From Chloroflexota bacterium (GTDB taxonomy: Bacteria; Chloroflexota; Limnocylindria; QHBO01), in contig JBBPIR010000003.1 of NCBI GenBank assembly GCA_038040195.1, positions 44,765 to 108,764 of the forward strand: DNA of 64,000 bases. Reading direction: 5' to 3'. Below are positions 1 through 6,951 of this stretch, one piece after another. The notes under the pieces were generated by a model, which searched no databases, was not told the DNA's origin, and saw only the letters and a program-made list of their open reading frames with translations. The translations under genes were made by a program, and so were the position numbers. How positions within the stretch are numbered: the first letter of the stretch is position 1; every line of letters starts with the position of its first letter.

Positions 1-120
1 CGTGAAAGCGACCGCCGCGAAGCCGACGGCCGTGAAAGCGACCGCCGCGAAGCCGACGGCCGTGAAAGCGACCGCCGCGAAGCCGACGGCCGTGAAAGCG
101 ACCGCCGCGAAGCCGGTGGC
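1..120 (+). repeat. 30-bp tandem repeat, four copies, coding for a 10-residue [10 protein letters not shown]-type unit
   Basis: Three identical 30-bp units (1-30, 31-60, 61-90) and a fourth with two changes (91-120) sit in the 5' part of the sigma factor gene. They encode a basic Lys/Ala/Pro tail resembling histone H1 or AlgP tails. The array touches the left edge and may continue outside the window. Confidence 0.95.
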
Positions 121-2032
121 AGCGAGAGCCCCAGCCGTGAAGGCGACTGCTGCGAAGCCCGCTGCTGCGAAGCCCGCTGCTGCGAAGCCCGCTGCTGCGA
201 AGGCAGCCCCCGCACCGACCGCAGCCAAGGCGAAGACCGCGAAGGTCAAGGCCGCCGCGGTCACCAGCCCGGAAGGATCCGAGGAGGCTGCCGCCGCCGT
301 CGAGGACCTGCTGTCGCATGGCCGCGAGGACGGATTCATCACCCACGACCAGATCCTGGCCGCCGTTCCCGCGCCCGAAACCAACCTGGAACATATCGAG
401 GAACTGTTCGCGGCAGCCGAGGAGCAGGGGGTCGAGGTCTTCGACGCCGAGAACCAGCCGACCTTTGGTGAGCCGACCGACGAGGTCGCCGTCGCCATCC
501 CTGACGAGGACGGCATAGCCGTGGGCAAGGCCGACAAGGAGCCCGAGGAGGACCTCGAGGCTCTCGCTGCCGACCTCATCGGGATCGACGACCCGGTGCG
601 GATGTACCTCAAGGAAATCGGGAAAGTGGCGCTGCTGACCGCCGAGGAGGAGGTCGTGCTGGCCAAGGCGATTGAGCTGGGAGAGCTGGCGATCGAGGAC
701 CCGGCGCGCGCGATGGTGATGCTGTACACGTGGGTCACGCTCAGCAGCGAGCCCAAGGCACGGGCCATGGCCGCCATGCGCGCCTTCGACCTGCCCCAGG
801 AGTCACCCCGCGTGACCCTGGACGCCATCGACTGGTGGGTCGCCTCCGGAAAGCCCATCGAGCGTCCCCCGATTCGGTTTACCAAGGCACGCCGCGACCC
901 GGAGCTGGACGACGAGGGTCGGGCGCGGATTCTGGAGGCCGAGTCGCTTCTGAAGTCAATCGCCAGCGACCCGGCCCAGGCGCTGAAAGACGCGGTCCTG
1001 TTCGGCCACACGTATCGCTTCCGGCAGCTTGAGCACCCGGGCCGCGACGAGCTTTACGCGCTCGAGCGCTGGGCCCGCGAGACGGCGCAGGCGATCGTCC
1101 GCGCCTACATCGAGGCCGGCCGCGACCGGGCGTACCTCAAGGAGCTCGGCTCCGACCCGGAGGTCCCCCCGGAGATCCCGCTCGAGCGGCGCAGCGGCCG
1201 GCTGGTGGACCAGAGCGTCGACGGCCGACGGCGCCTGACCGAGGCCAACCTCCGGCTGGTGGTGAGCATCGCCAAGAAGTACATCGGTCGTGGCATGAGC
1301 TTCCTGGACCTCATCCAGGAGGGGAACATCGGGCTCATCCGGGCGGTCGAGAAGTTCGAGTACGAGAAGGGCTTCAAGTTCAGCACGTACGCCACGTGGT
1401 GGATTCGGCAGGCCATCACGCGGGCCATCGCCGACCAGGCTCGGACGATCCGGATCCCGGTCCACATGGTGGAGACCATCAACCGCCTGATCCGGGTCAG
1501 CCGGACCCTGCTCCAGGAGCTCGGTCGCGAGCCCACGGTCGACGAGATTGCGCGCCGCATGAGCCGCGACGAGATCGTGCGCGAGCTGCGCGACAAGCTC
1601 GAGCGCGAGCCCACCGAGGAAGAGGTCGACAAGCGCGAGGCGGCCGGGCCGCAGACGGTCAGCCCCGAGAAGGTGCGCGAGATCATGAAGGTCAGCCAGG
1701 AGCCGGTCAGCCTGGAGACGCCCATCGGCGAGGAGGAGGACAGCCACCTCGGCGACTTCATCCCCGACCTGGCGAGCGTCGCCCCCGCGGACGCGGCCAG
1801 CCACCAGCTCCTCAAGGAGCAAGTGGAGGGGGTGCTGGACAGCCTCACCCCGCGTGAGCGGCGGGTCCTTCAGCTCCGATTCGGGCTCGAGGACGGGCGG
1901 AGCCGCACCCTGGAGGAGGTGGGTCGCGACTTCAACGTGACCCGCGAGCGGATCCGACAGATCGAGGCCAAGGCCCTCCGCAAGCTCCGTCACCCCAGCC
2001 GCAGCCGCAAGCTCAAGGACTACCTGGAGTAG
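2..2032 (+). CDS. sigA: Primary RNA polymerase sigma factor (sigma-70, RpoD/SigA), 5' end possibly beyond the window
   Basis: Housekeeping sigma factor that directs core RNA polymerase to -10/-35 promoters. The visible 676 residues begin with a Lys/Ala/Pro-rich repeat tail (about 1-85), then a region-1.1-like stretch (about 90-150). Region 1.2 starts near 197 ([12 protein letters not shown]). A long non-conserved segment (about 232-405) follows, then region 2 (about 412-490, [17 protein letters not shown] and the -10-reading [14 protein letters not shown]), region 3, and region 4 (about 610-673, [18 protein letters not shown]). Region 3 carries an extra charged insert of roughly 30 residues before the [17 protein letters not shown] signature. 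The GTG at position 2 lies inside a repeat that is already running at the window edge, so the true start may lie to the left. Function is near certain; the N-terminus is not. Confidence 0.96.
   Translation: MKATAAKPTAVKATAAKPTAVKATAAKPTAVKATAAKPVAARAPAVKATAAKPAAAKPAAAKPAAAKAAPAPTAAKAKTAKVKAAAVTSPEGSEEAAAAVEDLLSHGREDGFITHDQILAAVPAPETNLEHIEELFAAAEEQGVEVFDAENQPTFGEPTDEVAVAIPDEDGIAVGKADKEPEEDLEALAADLIGIDDPVRMYLKEIGKVALLTAEEEVVLAKAIELGELAIEDPARAMVMLYTWVTLSSEPKARAMAAMRAFDLPQESPRVTLDAIDWWVASGKPIERPPIRFTKARRDPELDDEGRARILEAESLLKSIASDPAQALKDAVLFGHTYRFRQLEHPGRDELYALERWARETAQAIVRAYIEAGRDRAYLKELGSDPEVPPEIPLERRSGRLVDQSVDGRRRLTEANLRLVVSIAKKYIGRGMSFLDLIQEGNIGLIRAVEKFEYEKGFKFSTYATWWIRQAITRAIADQARTIRIPVHMVETINRLIRVSRTLLQELGREPTVDEIARRMSRDEIVRELRDKLEREPTEEEVDKREAAGPQTVSPEKVREIMKVSQEPVSLETPIGEEEDSHLGDFIPDLASVAPADAASHQLLKEQVEGVLDSLTPRERRVLQLRFGLEDGRSRTLEEVGRDFNVTRERIRQIEAKALRKLRHPSRSRKLKDYLE
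146..205 (+). repeat. 15-bp tandem repeat, about four copies, coding for AAAKP units
   Basis: Units of 15 bp with the core gctgctgcgaagccc occur at 146-160 (one change), 161-175, 176-190 and 191-205 (diverged end). They continue the Ala/Lys/Pro tail of the sigma factor and are a likely site of slippage-driven length change. Confidence 0.9.
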
Positions 2033-2066
2033 GGACCCAATGGATAGGCCGATCCGTCCTGCGGCC

Positions 2067-2072
2067 TATAAT
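2067..2072 (+). promoter_or_regulatory. -10 box of the tRNA-Asn promoter
   Basis: A perfect TATAAT lies 39 bp before the mature tRNA-Asn. No convincing -35 box is seen at 17 bp spacing. A GC hairpin (arms 2085-2092 and 2097-2104) lies in the putative precursor leader between this box and the tRNA. Confidence 0.6.
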
Positions 2073-2111
2073 CCGCGCCGTTCCCCGGCCGCCGCCGCGG
2101 CCGGCATCCGT

Positions 2112-2186
2112 TCCGGCGTAGCTCAGTGGTAGAGCGGGCGGCTGTTAACCGCTTGGTCGTAGGTTCGAGTCCTACCGCCGGAGCCA
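2112..2186 (+). tRNA. tRNA-Asn (GTT), CCA encoded
   Basis: Cloverleaf drawn by hand: acceptor 2112-2118 with 2176-2182, D arm 2121-2135, anticodon stem 2137-2141 with 2149-2153 around loop CTGTTAA (anticodon GTT at 2144-2146), T arm 2159-2175. The discriminator base is G2183 and CCA is encoded at 2184-2186. It lies about 80 bp after the sigma factor stop codon. Confidence 0.95.
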
Positions 2187-2199
2187 CTCCCCGCCGACC

Positions 2200-2616
2200 C
2201 TAACGGACGTGGTGCTTGACCTCCTGGACCAGCCAGCCGTTGCCGTCGGGATCGCTGAAGGATAAGTAGGTTCCGTAGTCGCGCCGTTCGGGATCAAGAC
2301 CCGGCGTCTGTCCCTCCGGCCCGAAGTGGAATGGCTCGCTGACGCCAACCCCACGGTCGACGAGCTCGCCCCGCGCGGCCTCGATATCGGTCACCACCAG
2401 GTGCAGGCCCTGGTAGGTGCCGGGCGCCACCTGCGTGACCCCGATTCCGATGGTGATCGAGCACGCCGAGCCCGGCGGCGTCAGCTGGACGACCCGGAAG
2501 GCGTCTCCGGCGCGGTGGTCGACGTCCACGATGAATCCCGCCTTATCGGCATAGAAGGACTTGGCGCGGTCCACGTCCGACACGGGGACGACCACGAGCT
2601 CGAGTTTGAAGTCCAT
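2200..2616 (-). CDS. VOC superfamily protein (glyoxalase/bleomycin-resistance fold)
   Basis: A 138-residue single-module VOC protein of the glyoxalase / ring-cleavage dioxygenase / bleomycin resistance fold. It has the two beta-alpha-beta-beta-beta halves: VVVPVSDVDRAKSFYADKAGF at the front and LSFSDPDGNGWLVQEV at the end. Candidate metal ligands include a His in the middle strand (GLHLVV) and the late Glu of LVQEV. Start chosen at ATG 2616, which has a good ribosome site (CAGGAG, six bases upstream). It is divergent from the next VOC gene. The substrate cannot be told from sequence; members of this subgroup are usually annotated only by fold. Confidence 0.85.
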   Translation of the reverse strand: MDFKLELVVVPVSDVDRAKSFYADKAGFIVDVDHRAGDAFRVVQLTPPGSACSITIGIGVTQVAPGTYQGLHLVVTDIEAARGELVDRGVGVSEPFHFGPEGQTPGLDPERRDYGTYLSFSDPDGNGWLVQEVKHHVR

Positions 2617-2641
2617 CGTGTGCTCCTGCCTCGCTGCGTAT

Positions 2642-2659
2642 ATCGGTCACCTTACCGAT
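2642..2659. promoter_or_regulatory. Short inverted repeat between two divergent VOC genes, possible operator
   Basis: ATCGGT and ACCGAT form perfect 6-bp arms around a 6-bp centre in the divergent spacer 2617-2756. The size fits a dimeric repressor site. Chance occurrence is possible and no regulator gene is directly adjacent. Confidence 0.3.
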
Positions 2660-2756
2660 TTCGGCCTAGGGCCCATTCGACGCGTCACAATTCGGCGTCG
2701 AGATCGGACATACCAATGACGAGGATCCCATGCTGCATTCAAAAGGAGGCATACCG

Positions 2757-3170
2757 ATGAACCCGCACGTCAGCGGCATCACGCTCGGAGTCAGAGACCT
2801 GAACCGGGCGAAGCAGTTCTACAGCGAGGGCCTCGGCTGGCCAATCCAGCTGGAGCAGGGCGAGTGGGTTTCGTTCAGTCTCAACAACGGTACGTCCGCG
2901 TTGGGGCTCCTTCCGTGGGATGCGCTCGCCGACGACGCCGGCGTACCGCCGGATGGCAGCGGCTTTCGCGGTTTCACGCTCTCGTACGTCGTCCGCTCCG
3001 AAGAGCGCGTTGATGCGGTGTTGGCCGAGGCCGAACGCGCCGGCGGCAAGATCGCCAAGCCGGCGGAAAGCCAGCAGTGGGGTGGACGGAGCGGCTACTT
3101 CACCGATCCTGACGGCTATCTCTGGAAGGTCGCGGCAGGCGCCGGGGACCAGCCGATTGCCGCCGAATAG
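2757..3170 (+). CDS. VOC superfamily protein, second copy
   Basis: A 137-residue VOC-fold protein beginning with SGITLGVRDLNRAKQFYSEG and ending with the FTDPDGYLWKVA signature typical of the family. The ATG at 2757 is chosen over an upstream in-frame ATG at 2730 because a near-perfect Shine-Dalgarno sequence (AAAAGGAGG, 2741-2749) lies just before it. It is divergent from the other VOC gene but clearly different in sequence, so it is not a recent duplicate. It resembles small lactoylglutathione-lyase-like proteins of unknown substrate. The function beyond the fold is not assignable. Confidence 0.85.
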   Translation: MNPHVSGITLGVRDLNRAKQFYSEGLGWPIQLEQGEWVSFSLNNGTSALGLLPWDALADDAGVPPDGSGFRGFTLSYVVRSEERVDAVLAEAERAGGKIAKPAESQQWGGRSGYFTDPDGYLWKVAAGAGDQPIAAE

Positions 3171-3213
3171 CCGGCCCGTGGGCCACAACGACTGGCTGGC
3201 CCGTCAGAGCCAA

Positions 3214-3394
3214 CTACCCCCTATGGCGAAGTCCACACATACCAGTCGCGAAGTTCACCGCGAGGCGAACCGCTAAACCGCCAAGCGTGGCGATCGCCAC
3301 GCCCTCGACGCAGCAGTTCTCTACTCGAGCCCATGATCTGGTTGCCCAGGAAGCCGGCGATGGCGCCGACGACGATCCAAGCCAGGGATCCCAT
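3214..3394 (-). pseudogene. Decayed GlsB/YeaQ/YmgE-type small membrane protein gene
   Basis: ATG at 3394 is preceded by a usable ribosome site (AAGGAA). It opens with MGSLAWIVVGAIAGFLGNQIMG, the first transmembrane helix of the GlsB/YeaQ family of about 80-residue stress-associated membrane proteins. After about 23 residues the frame turns into an Arg-rich sequence with no membrane character. A hydrophobic glycine-rich continuation (GVAIATLGGLAVRLAVNFA) appears in another minus-strand frame. A frameshift after the first helix explains this. Either the gene is dead or the helix match is fortuitous. The rest of 3171-3584 shows no other gene. Confidence 0.5.
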
Positions 3395-3584
3395 TGAAAT
3401 TCGTTCCTTCCGCGTCGCGCGGTCACTCGCGACCGTCGCGGCCTGCGGACTATGCCCTGCCGCTTGGGGGACCGTCATGCGGTCACTTGAACGGTACTCG
3501 CGGCCGCGAGGGGCTTCACGACCATCGCCGGGAGCCGCTTTGGGTGGAATACCGTCCTTGCATTGAACCACGCGACTGGGGTAT

Positions 3585-3618
3585 TGTCAACTGTAGTTGT
3601 TAACATCAACTGTAGACA
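3585..3618. promoter_or_regulatory. 34-bp dyad upstream of the XRE regulator, putative autoregulatory operator
   Basis: The segment begins TGTC, ends GACA and is centred on GTTAAC. By eye 26 of 34 positions obey dyad symmetry, with all mismatches at A/T positions. It also holds the direct repeat TCAACTGTAG at 3587-3596 and 3606-3615. It ends 13 bp before the regulator's ATG, the usual place for self-repression. Confidence 0.6.
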
Positions 3619-3631
3619 TGAGGCCCAGTGG

Positions 3632-4015
3632 ATGGCACCATCAATCGGATCCGTGCTCAAGCAGGCGCGCGATGTGCGCCGGCTGTCCGCAATCGAGGTG
3701 GCGCGCGCGGCAGGCATCTCTGCGGCGTACTTGAACAAACTCGAGAATGATGCGGTCAAACGGCCGTCGCCCAATGTCCTCTACCCGTTAAGCCAGGCAC
3801 TGGCCGTGCCGTACGCGGACCTGATGCGACTCAGCGGCTATCGCTTGCCTGGCGAGTCTGATGCGCAGCCCAGCGACACGTTCAGCGCGGCGCTCTTGGC
3901 CGGACTCACCGACGACGAGCGGGAGGAGCTTCTCGAGTACCTCGCCTGGTATCGCGCGCGACAGCGATCGGGCCGCCGACGCCAGCGGCCCGGGGTGAGC
4001 CCCGCACGTACCTGA
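3632..4015 (+). CDS. XRE-family helix-turn-helix transcriptional regulator
   Basis: A 127-residue regulator with an N-terminal HTH_3 domain (about residues 5-65). SAIEVARAAGISAAYLNKLE is the helix-turn-helix, followed by the typical PSPNVLYPLSQALAVPYADLM helix. The C-terminal third has an acidic helix (TDDEREELLEYLAWYRARQ) that may serve in oligomerisation, then a basic end. ATG 3632 is chosen because the HTH then starts at the usual distance and the dyad operator at 3585-3618 falls just outside the gene. An in-frame ATG at 3563 would place the operator inside the coding region. Its targets are unknown; self-regulation is inferred from the operator. Confidence 0.88.
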   Translation: MAPSIGSVLKQARDVRRLSAIEVARAAGISAAYLNKLENDAVKRPSPNVLYPLSQALAVPYADLMRLSGYRLPGESDAQPSDTFSAALLAGLTDDEREELLEYLAWYRARQRSGRRRQRPGVSPART

Positions 4016-4076
4016 GCAGGCCCCAGGGGCCAGGTCACTTCCCGCGCTGGCCTCGACGGGTACCATCCCGCACCTG

Positions 4077-4997
4077 ATGCGCCGCTTCCTATTGTGGTGT
4101 GCCCGCAACCCGTGGATGCGGACCCATGTCCCGCGTCTACCGGGCATGCGTCGCGCCGTCCGGCGATTCATGCCGGGCGAGACGATGGCCGAAGCGCTGA
4201 CTGCCGCCGAAGCGCTGGAGGCTCGAGACATCCCGGCCCTCTACACTCGGCTGGGCGAGAACCTGACCCAGATGGCGCAGGCCGATACGGTGGCCGCCCA
4301 CTACCACGCTCTCATCGAGGAGATCGCCCGCCGTCAGATGGCGGGGCACATCTCGCCCAAGCTCACCCAGCTGGGCCTGGACCTCGATCCGGAGGCGACC
4401 TATCGGCACTGCGAGTCGCTGGCGCGACATGCGGCCCAAACCGGCAGCCGGTTTTGGATCGACATGGAGGACAGCTCGTACGTCGACCGCACGCTGGACC
4501 TGTACGTGAGGCTCCTGGGCGCACAGCCAGGGGTGGGCGTCTGCCTCCAGGCCTACCTGCACCGGACGCCCGCCGACGTCGAGCGCCTCCAGCCCTTGGG
4601 TCCTGCCATCCGGTTGGTCAAAGGCGCCTACGACGAGCCCGCCGAGCGCGCGTTGCGCGACAAGGGGGACGTGAATGCGGCCTATCGCGAGCTGTCGCTG
4701 GCCATGCTTCCCGACGCGGCGGCTGGACGCCTGACCCTGGGCCTGGGGACCCATGACGTGGAGCTGGTGGAGGACATCGCCCGGGCGGGGGGCGACGCCG
4801 GGCATGCTCGGGACGCGTTTGAAGTCCAGATGCTGTACGGGATCCGGGCCGACCAGCAGCGTCGGCTGCGGGCGGACGGATACCGGGTCAGGGTCCTCAT
4901 CGCGTATGGCGAGTATTGGTACCCGTGGTACGTCCGGCGCCTCGCCGAGCGGCCCGCCAACGTCTGGTTCGCCCTGCGCCAGCTCCTGCCATGGTAA
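4077..4997 (+). CDS. putA: Proline dehydrogenase (monofunctional)
   Basis: FAD-dependent oxidation of proline to delta-1-pyrroline-5-carboxylate, the first step of proline catabolism. 306 residues fits the stand-alone PRODH barrel. Signatures are RFWIDMEDSSYVD (strand with catalytic acid), LQAYLHRT, RLVKGAYDEP (the conserved lysine) and the C-terminal YWYPWYVRRLAERPANV, which supplies the paired arginines that bind the proline carboxylate. No P5C dehydrogenase gene lies beside it, so the second enzyme is encoded elsewhere. A TACCAT -10-like box ends 10 nt before the ATG, so the message may have almost no leader. Confidence 0.92.
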   Translation: MRRFLLWCARNPWMRTHVPRLPGMRRAVRRFMPGETMAEALTAAEALEARDIPALYTRLGENLTQMAQADTVAAHYHALIEEIARRQMAGHISPKLTQLGLDLDPEATYRHCESLARHAAQTGSRFWIDMEDSSYVDRTLDLYVRLLGAQPGVGVCLQAYLHRTPADVERLQPLGPAIRLVKGAYDEPAERALRDKGDVNAAYRELSLAMLPDAAAGRLTLGLGTHDVELVEDIARAGGDAGHARDAFEVQMLYGIRADQQRRLRADGYRVRVLIAYGEYWYPWYVRRLAERPANVWFALRQLLPW

Positions 4998-5037
4998 GGA
5001 TGCGGAACCCCGGGCCTCGGGCGAGCGTCCCTCAATC

Positions 5038-5691
5038 ATGAGACAGCTGTCGGCGGTTCTTGTCCTTGCCCTGGTCCGGGGCGCGGCGGCCTGCATGTCG
5101 GCACCGTCGGCAACGCCGCTGACCTCCGCGGAGGCGGTGGACCTGGTCCTGGCCCAGAACGAGCTGTTCGCCGGGCTCGCGCCTCGCGACCCCGAGCTCA
5201 TCGGTCAGGCCGCCTGGTATGAGGTCAGTGAGAGCGACGACGGTTGGCGGGTGGAGATCCGAATGGGGTGGGGCGACTGCCCGGCAGGCTGTATCGACGA
5301 GCACCGCTGGACCTACGCCGTCTCGAGCACTGGGGACGTGAATCTGGTTGACGAGTCGGGAGATCCGCCTCCTGCCGACTCGGGCGTGTCGGGGACGGTC
5401 ACTGCCGGCCCGACCTGCCCGGTGGTCACCGACCCGCCGGACCCCTCCTGCGCCGATCGGCCCGTCGAAGGGGCCGTCCTGGTGGTGACGACCCTGGCCG
5501 GGGTGGAGATGGGTCGGACGAGCAGCGATGCCGAGGGTCGGTTCGCGCTGATCCTCGAACCCGGTACCTACCGTCTCGAGCCGCAGCCGGTGGAAGGGCT
5601 GATGGGCACGGCCGCGCCGGTGGAGTTCACCGTCGACCCCGGGGCTCCAGCCCTCGACCTGGTGATCGGCTACGACACCGGGATTCGCTGA
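5038..5691 (+). CDS. Predicted secreted lipoprotein with carboxypeptidase-regulatory-like domain
   Basis: 217 residues. The N-terminus is a short lipoprotein signal peptide with lipobox-like GAAAC and Cys19 as the likely lipidated residue. The mature protein has a small N-terminal domain with two cysteines (GDCPAGC). From about residue 115 there is a beta-sandwich of carboxypeptidase-regulatory / Cna-B type: GVSGTVTAG opens it and SSDAEGRFALILEPGTYRLE is the classic core. These domains usually mediate extracellular contact or stability. It starts 40 bp after the proline dehydrogenase gene. The exact role is unknown. Confidence 0.75.
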   Translation: MRQLSAVLVLALVRGAAACMSAPSATPLTSAEAVDLVLAQNELFAGLAPRDPELIGQAAWYEVSESDDGWRVEIRMGWGDCPAGCIDEHRWTYAVSSTGDVNLVDESGDPPPADSGVSGTVTAGPTCPVVTDPPDPSCADRPVEGAVLVVTTLAGVEMGRTSSDAEGRFALILEPGTYRLEPQPVEGLMGTAAPVEFTVDPGAPALDLVIGYDTGIR

Positions 5692-5693
5692 GG

Positions 5694-5909
5694 CTAGCGG
5701 TCGGGCTCCGGGAAGTCGGGGTCGATGGGAGCCGTGTTGCCCTCGTGGTCGACGGTTGGAACCAGGACCCACATGAAGAAGGTCGCCGCGGCGCCGAAGG
5801 CGAGCAGCATGGTCGCGCCGGCCAACTCCGGCGGTTGGCTGAACAGCAGGTAGAAGACGCCGACCGCCACGATCAGGACCGGCAGGAAGAGGTAGCGGCG
5901 CGCGGTCAT
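5694..5909 (-). CDS. Small two-helix membrane protein
   Basis: 71 residues with two predicted membrane helices (about 6-24 and 29-52) and an acidic tail ending DPDFPEPDR. Size and layout recall the small subunit IV of actinobacterial-type cytochrome c oxidases (CtaF), but I see no decisive motif and no oxidase genes nearby. The TATGAT at 5919-5924 ends 9 nt before the ATG. The gene converges on the lipoprotein gene with a 2-bp gap. Translation is supported by helix pattern and codon use; the function is not assigned. Confidence 0.6.
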   Translation of the reverse strand: MTARRYLFLPVLIVAVGVFYLLFSQPPELAGATMLLAFGAAATFFMWVLVPTVDHEGNTAPIDPDFPEPDR

Positions 5910-5918
5910 CTCGGGCGC

Positions 5919-5924
5919 ATCATA
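5919..5924 (-). promoter_or_regulatory. -10 box close to the start of the small membrane protein gene
   Basis: TATGAT on the minus strand ends 9 nt before ATG 5909, predicting a transcript with almost no leader. Confidence 0.4.
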
Positions 5925-5939
5925 GCCGCCGGCCGAGGG

Positions 5940-6494
5940 TCAGACGATCCAGCCGCAATCCGTGCGGCGGAGTGCCACTGAGCCAGGCGGTCGGGTGCCG
6001 GCATCCGGGTCGGCGGCGCGCACCAGGGCTCGGGCGCTGACCGCGTCATCGGCCCGCTCCAGCGTCGATCGTCGCACCGCGGGATCGACCACCGGCGGGC
6101 CGGTCTCGGCGGCCTCCGGCAGCGCCGACGCCGATGGGGCCGAGGCTCGAACGCGCCCCTCGCGCGCGGTGACGACGGTCTGGTCCGGGAAGGCCAACCA
6201 CAGGCCCCGCATGCGTGCCACGAAGTGCTCGGCCATTCCTGGCACGAGCATGTCCACCTGGCCCTGGCGGCTCCGGCGGTAGCCGCGCGGCCGCTCGTCG
6301 GCACGGACGCGGTCCATGAACGGGCTGGCCAGGAGCTCCTCGAGGGCGGCGCTCACGTTGTCCGGGGCGCTGACCTGCCACCGGCCGCCCTGGAATGTTG
6401 CGGCGCCGACTACCGCCTCCCCCTGCGGCCCGGATTGGACCAGGTCGTAGGTGATGACGTCCTCGGTGCGGGGGTCGCTGCTGCGAGACAGCAC
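5940..6494 (-). CDS. Uncharacterised protein
   Basis: 184 residues from a GTG at 6494; I do not recognise the family. The first half is ordered-looking (DVITYDLVQSG, AVVGAATFQGGRWQVS, ALEELLASPFMDRVRADE, VDMLVPGMAEHFVARMRGLWLAFPD). The last 70 residues are Ala/Arg-rich and low in order. There is no signal peptide or membrane helix. The start is supported by a TATCCT box whose end lies 6 nt before the GTG. In-frame sequence further upstream lacks coding character and overlaps the divergent gene. It is divergent from the 118-residue protein that follows. Confidence 0.6.
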   Translation of the reverse strand: MLSRSSDPRTEDVITYDLVQSGPQGEAVVGAATFQGGRWQVSAPDNVSAALEELLASPFMDRVRADERPRGYRRSRQGQVDMLVPGMAEHFVARMRGLWLAFPDQTVVTAREGRVRASAPSASALPEAAETGPPVVDPAVRRSTLERADDAVSARALVRAADPDAGTRPPGSVALRRTDCGWIV

Positions 6495-6500
6495 GGTCCG

Positions 6501-6506
6501 AGGATA
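6501..6506 (-). promoter_or_regulatory. -10 box 6 nt before a GTG start (leaderless-type promoter)
   Basis: Minus-strand TATCCT, then CGGACC, then GTG 6494. This spacing puts the transcription start at or next to the start codon. Confidence 0.5.
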
Positions 6507-6556
6507 GCAGTGGCGTCTGGCCGGCCCGGGGTCGATTCGGCGTCGATCGGCTCGGC

Positions 6557-6562
6557 TAGAAT
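6557..6562 (+). promoter_or_regulatory. -10 box of the 118-residue protein gene
   Basis: TAGAAT lies 26 nt before GTG 6589. The start also has a GAGGAG ribosome site at 6578-6583, so this is an ordinary leadered promoter divergent from the minus-strand one at 6501-6506. Confidence 0.45.
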
Positions 6563-6588
6563 CGCCCAGGCTCGAGCGAGGAGAGCGC

Positions 6589-6945
6589 GTGAATCTGACC
6601 GAGGCACAACCGTACCGGGAGATGGTTGCCGTCCAAAGCGACGAGCAGATCGACATCTGGGCGGGCGATCTGTTCATGGACTTCGCCAAGCGGCGCGGGG
6701 TGGGAACGGCCATCGCCGCCTTCAGCCGGGCGGCCGGGCTCGATGCCCGCGGCTTCCAGCGCGCCTTCCTGGTCGGCGGCGGCCCTGACCACGTGGTCGG
6801 CATCGACACCGCCGGGGCCCTGGCGGCGCCGATCTTCGAGCTCCCAAAGGCCGTCGCCGGCCTGCGCCGGACCGATCCGGATGCACGAGCCAAGCTCGTC
6901 GACTTCCTCGTCGAGCACCGCGAGGTGATGTCCTACACCCCCTGA
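6589..6945 (+). CDS. Uncharacterised protein, 118 residues
   Basis: Starts at GTG 6589 with a clear ribosome site (GAGGAG, 6578-6583). The protein is mostly helical-looking: MVAVQSDEQIDIWAGDLFMDF, then KRRGVGTAIAAFSRAAGLDARGFQ, then a loop FLVGGGPDHVVGIDTAG. There is no signal peptide or membrane segment. I do not recognise the family. It converges on parB, its stop lying 6 bp from the parB stop. Ribosome site and codon pattern support a real gene. Confidence 0.7.
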   Translation: MNLTEAQPYREMVAVQSDEQIDIWAGDLFMDFAKRRGVGTAIAAFSRAAGLDARGFQRAFLVGGGPDHVVGIDTAGALAAPIFELPKAVAGLRRTDPDARAKLVDFLVEHREVMSYTP

Positions 6946-6951
6946 GCGGGG

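Noticed and set aside
1-205. CRISPR array
   Set aside because: Repeats are contiguous without spacers and are in-frame coding sequence of the sigma factor tail.
956-1993. 345-residue minus-strand frame opposite the sigma factor
   Set aside because: Mirror frame of conserved sigma regions 2-4, with the usual Leu/Asp/His bias of a shadow and no family signature.
2085-2104. Terminator after the sigma factor gene
   Set aside because: The GC hairpin lies downstream of the tRNA-Asn -10 box and has no T-run, so it more likely belongs to the tRNA precursor leader.
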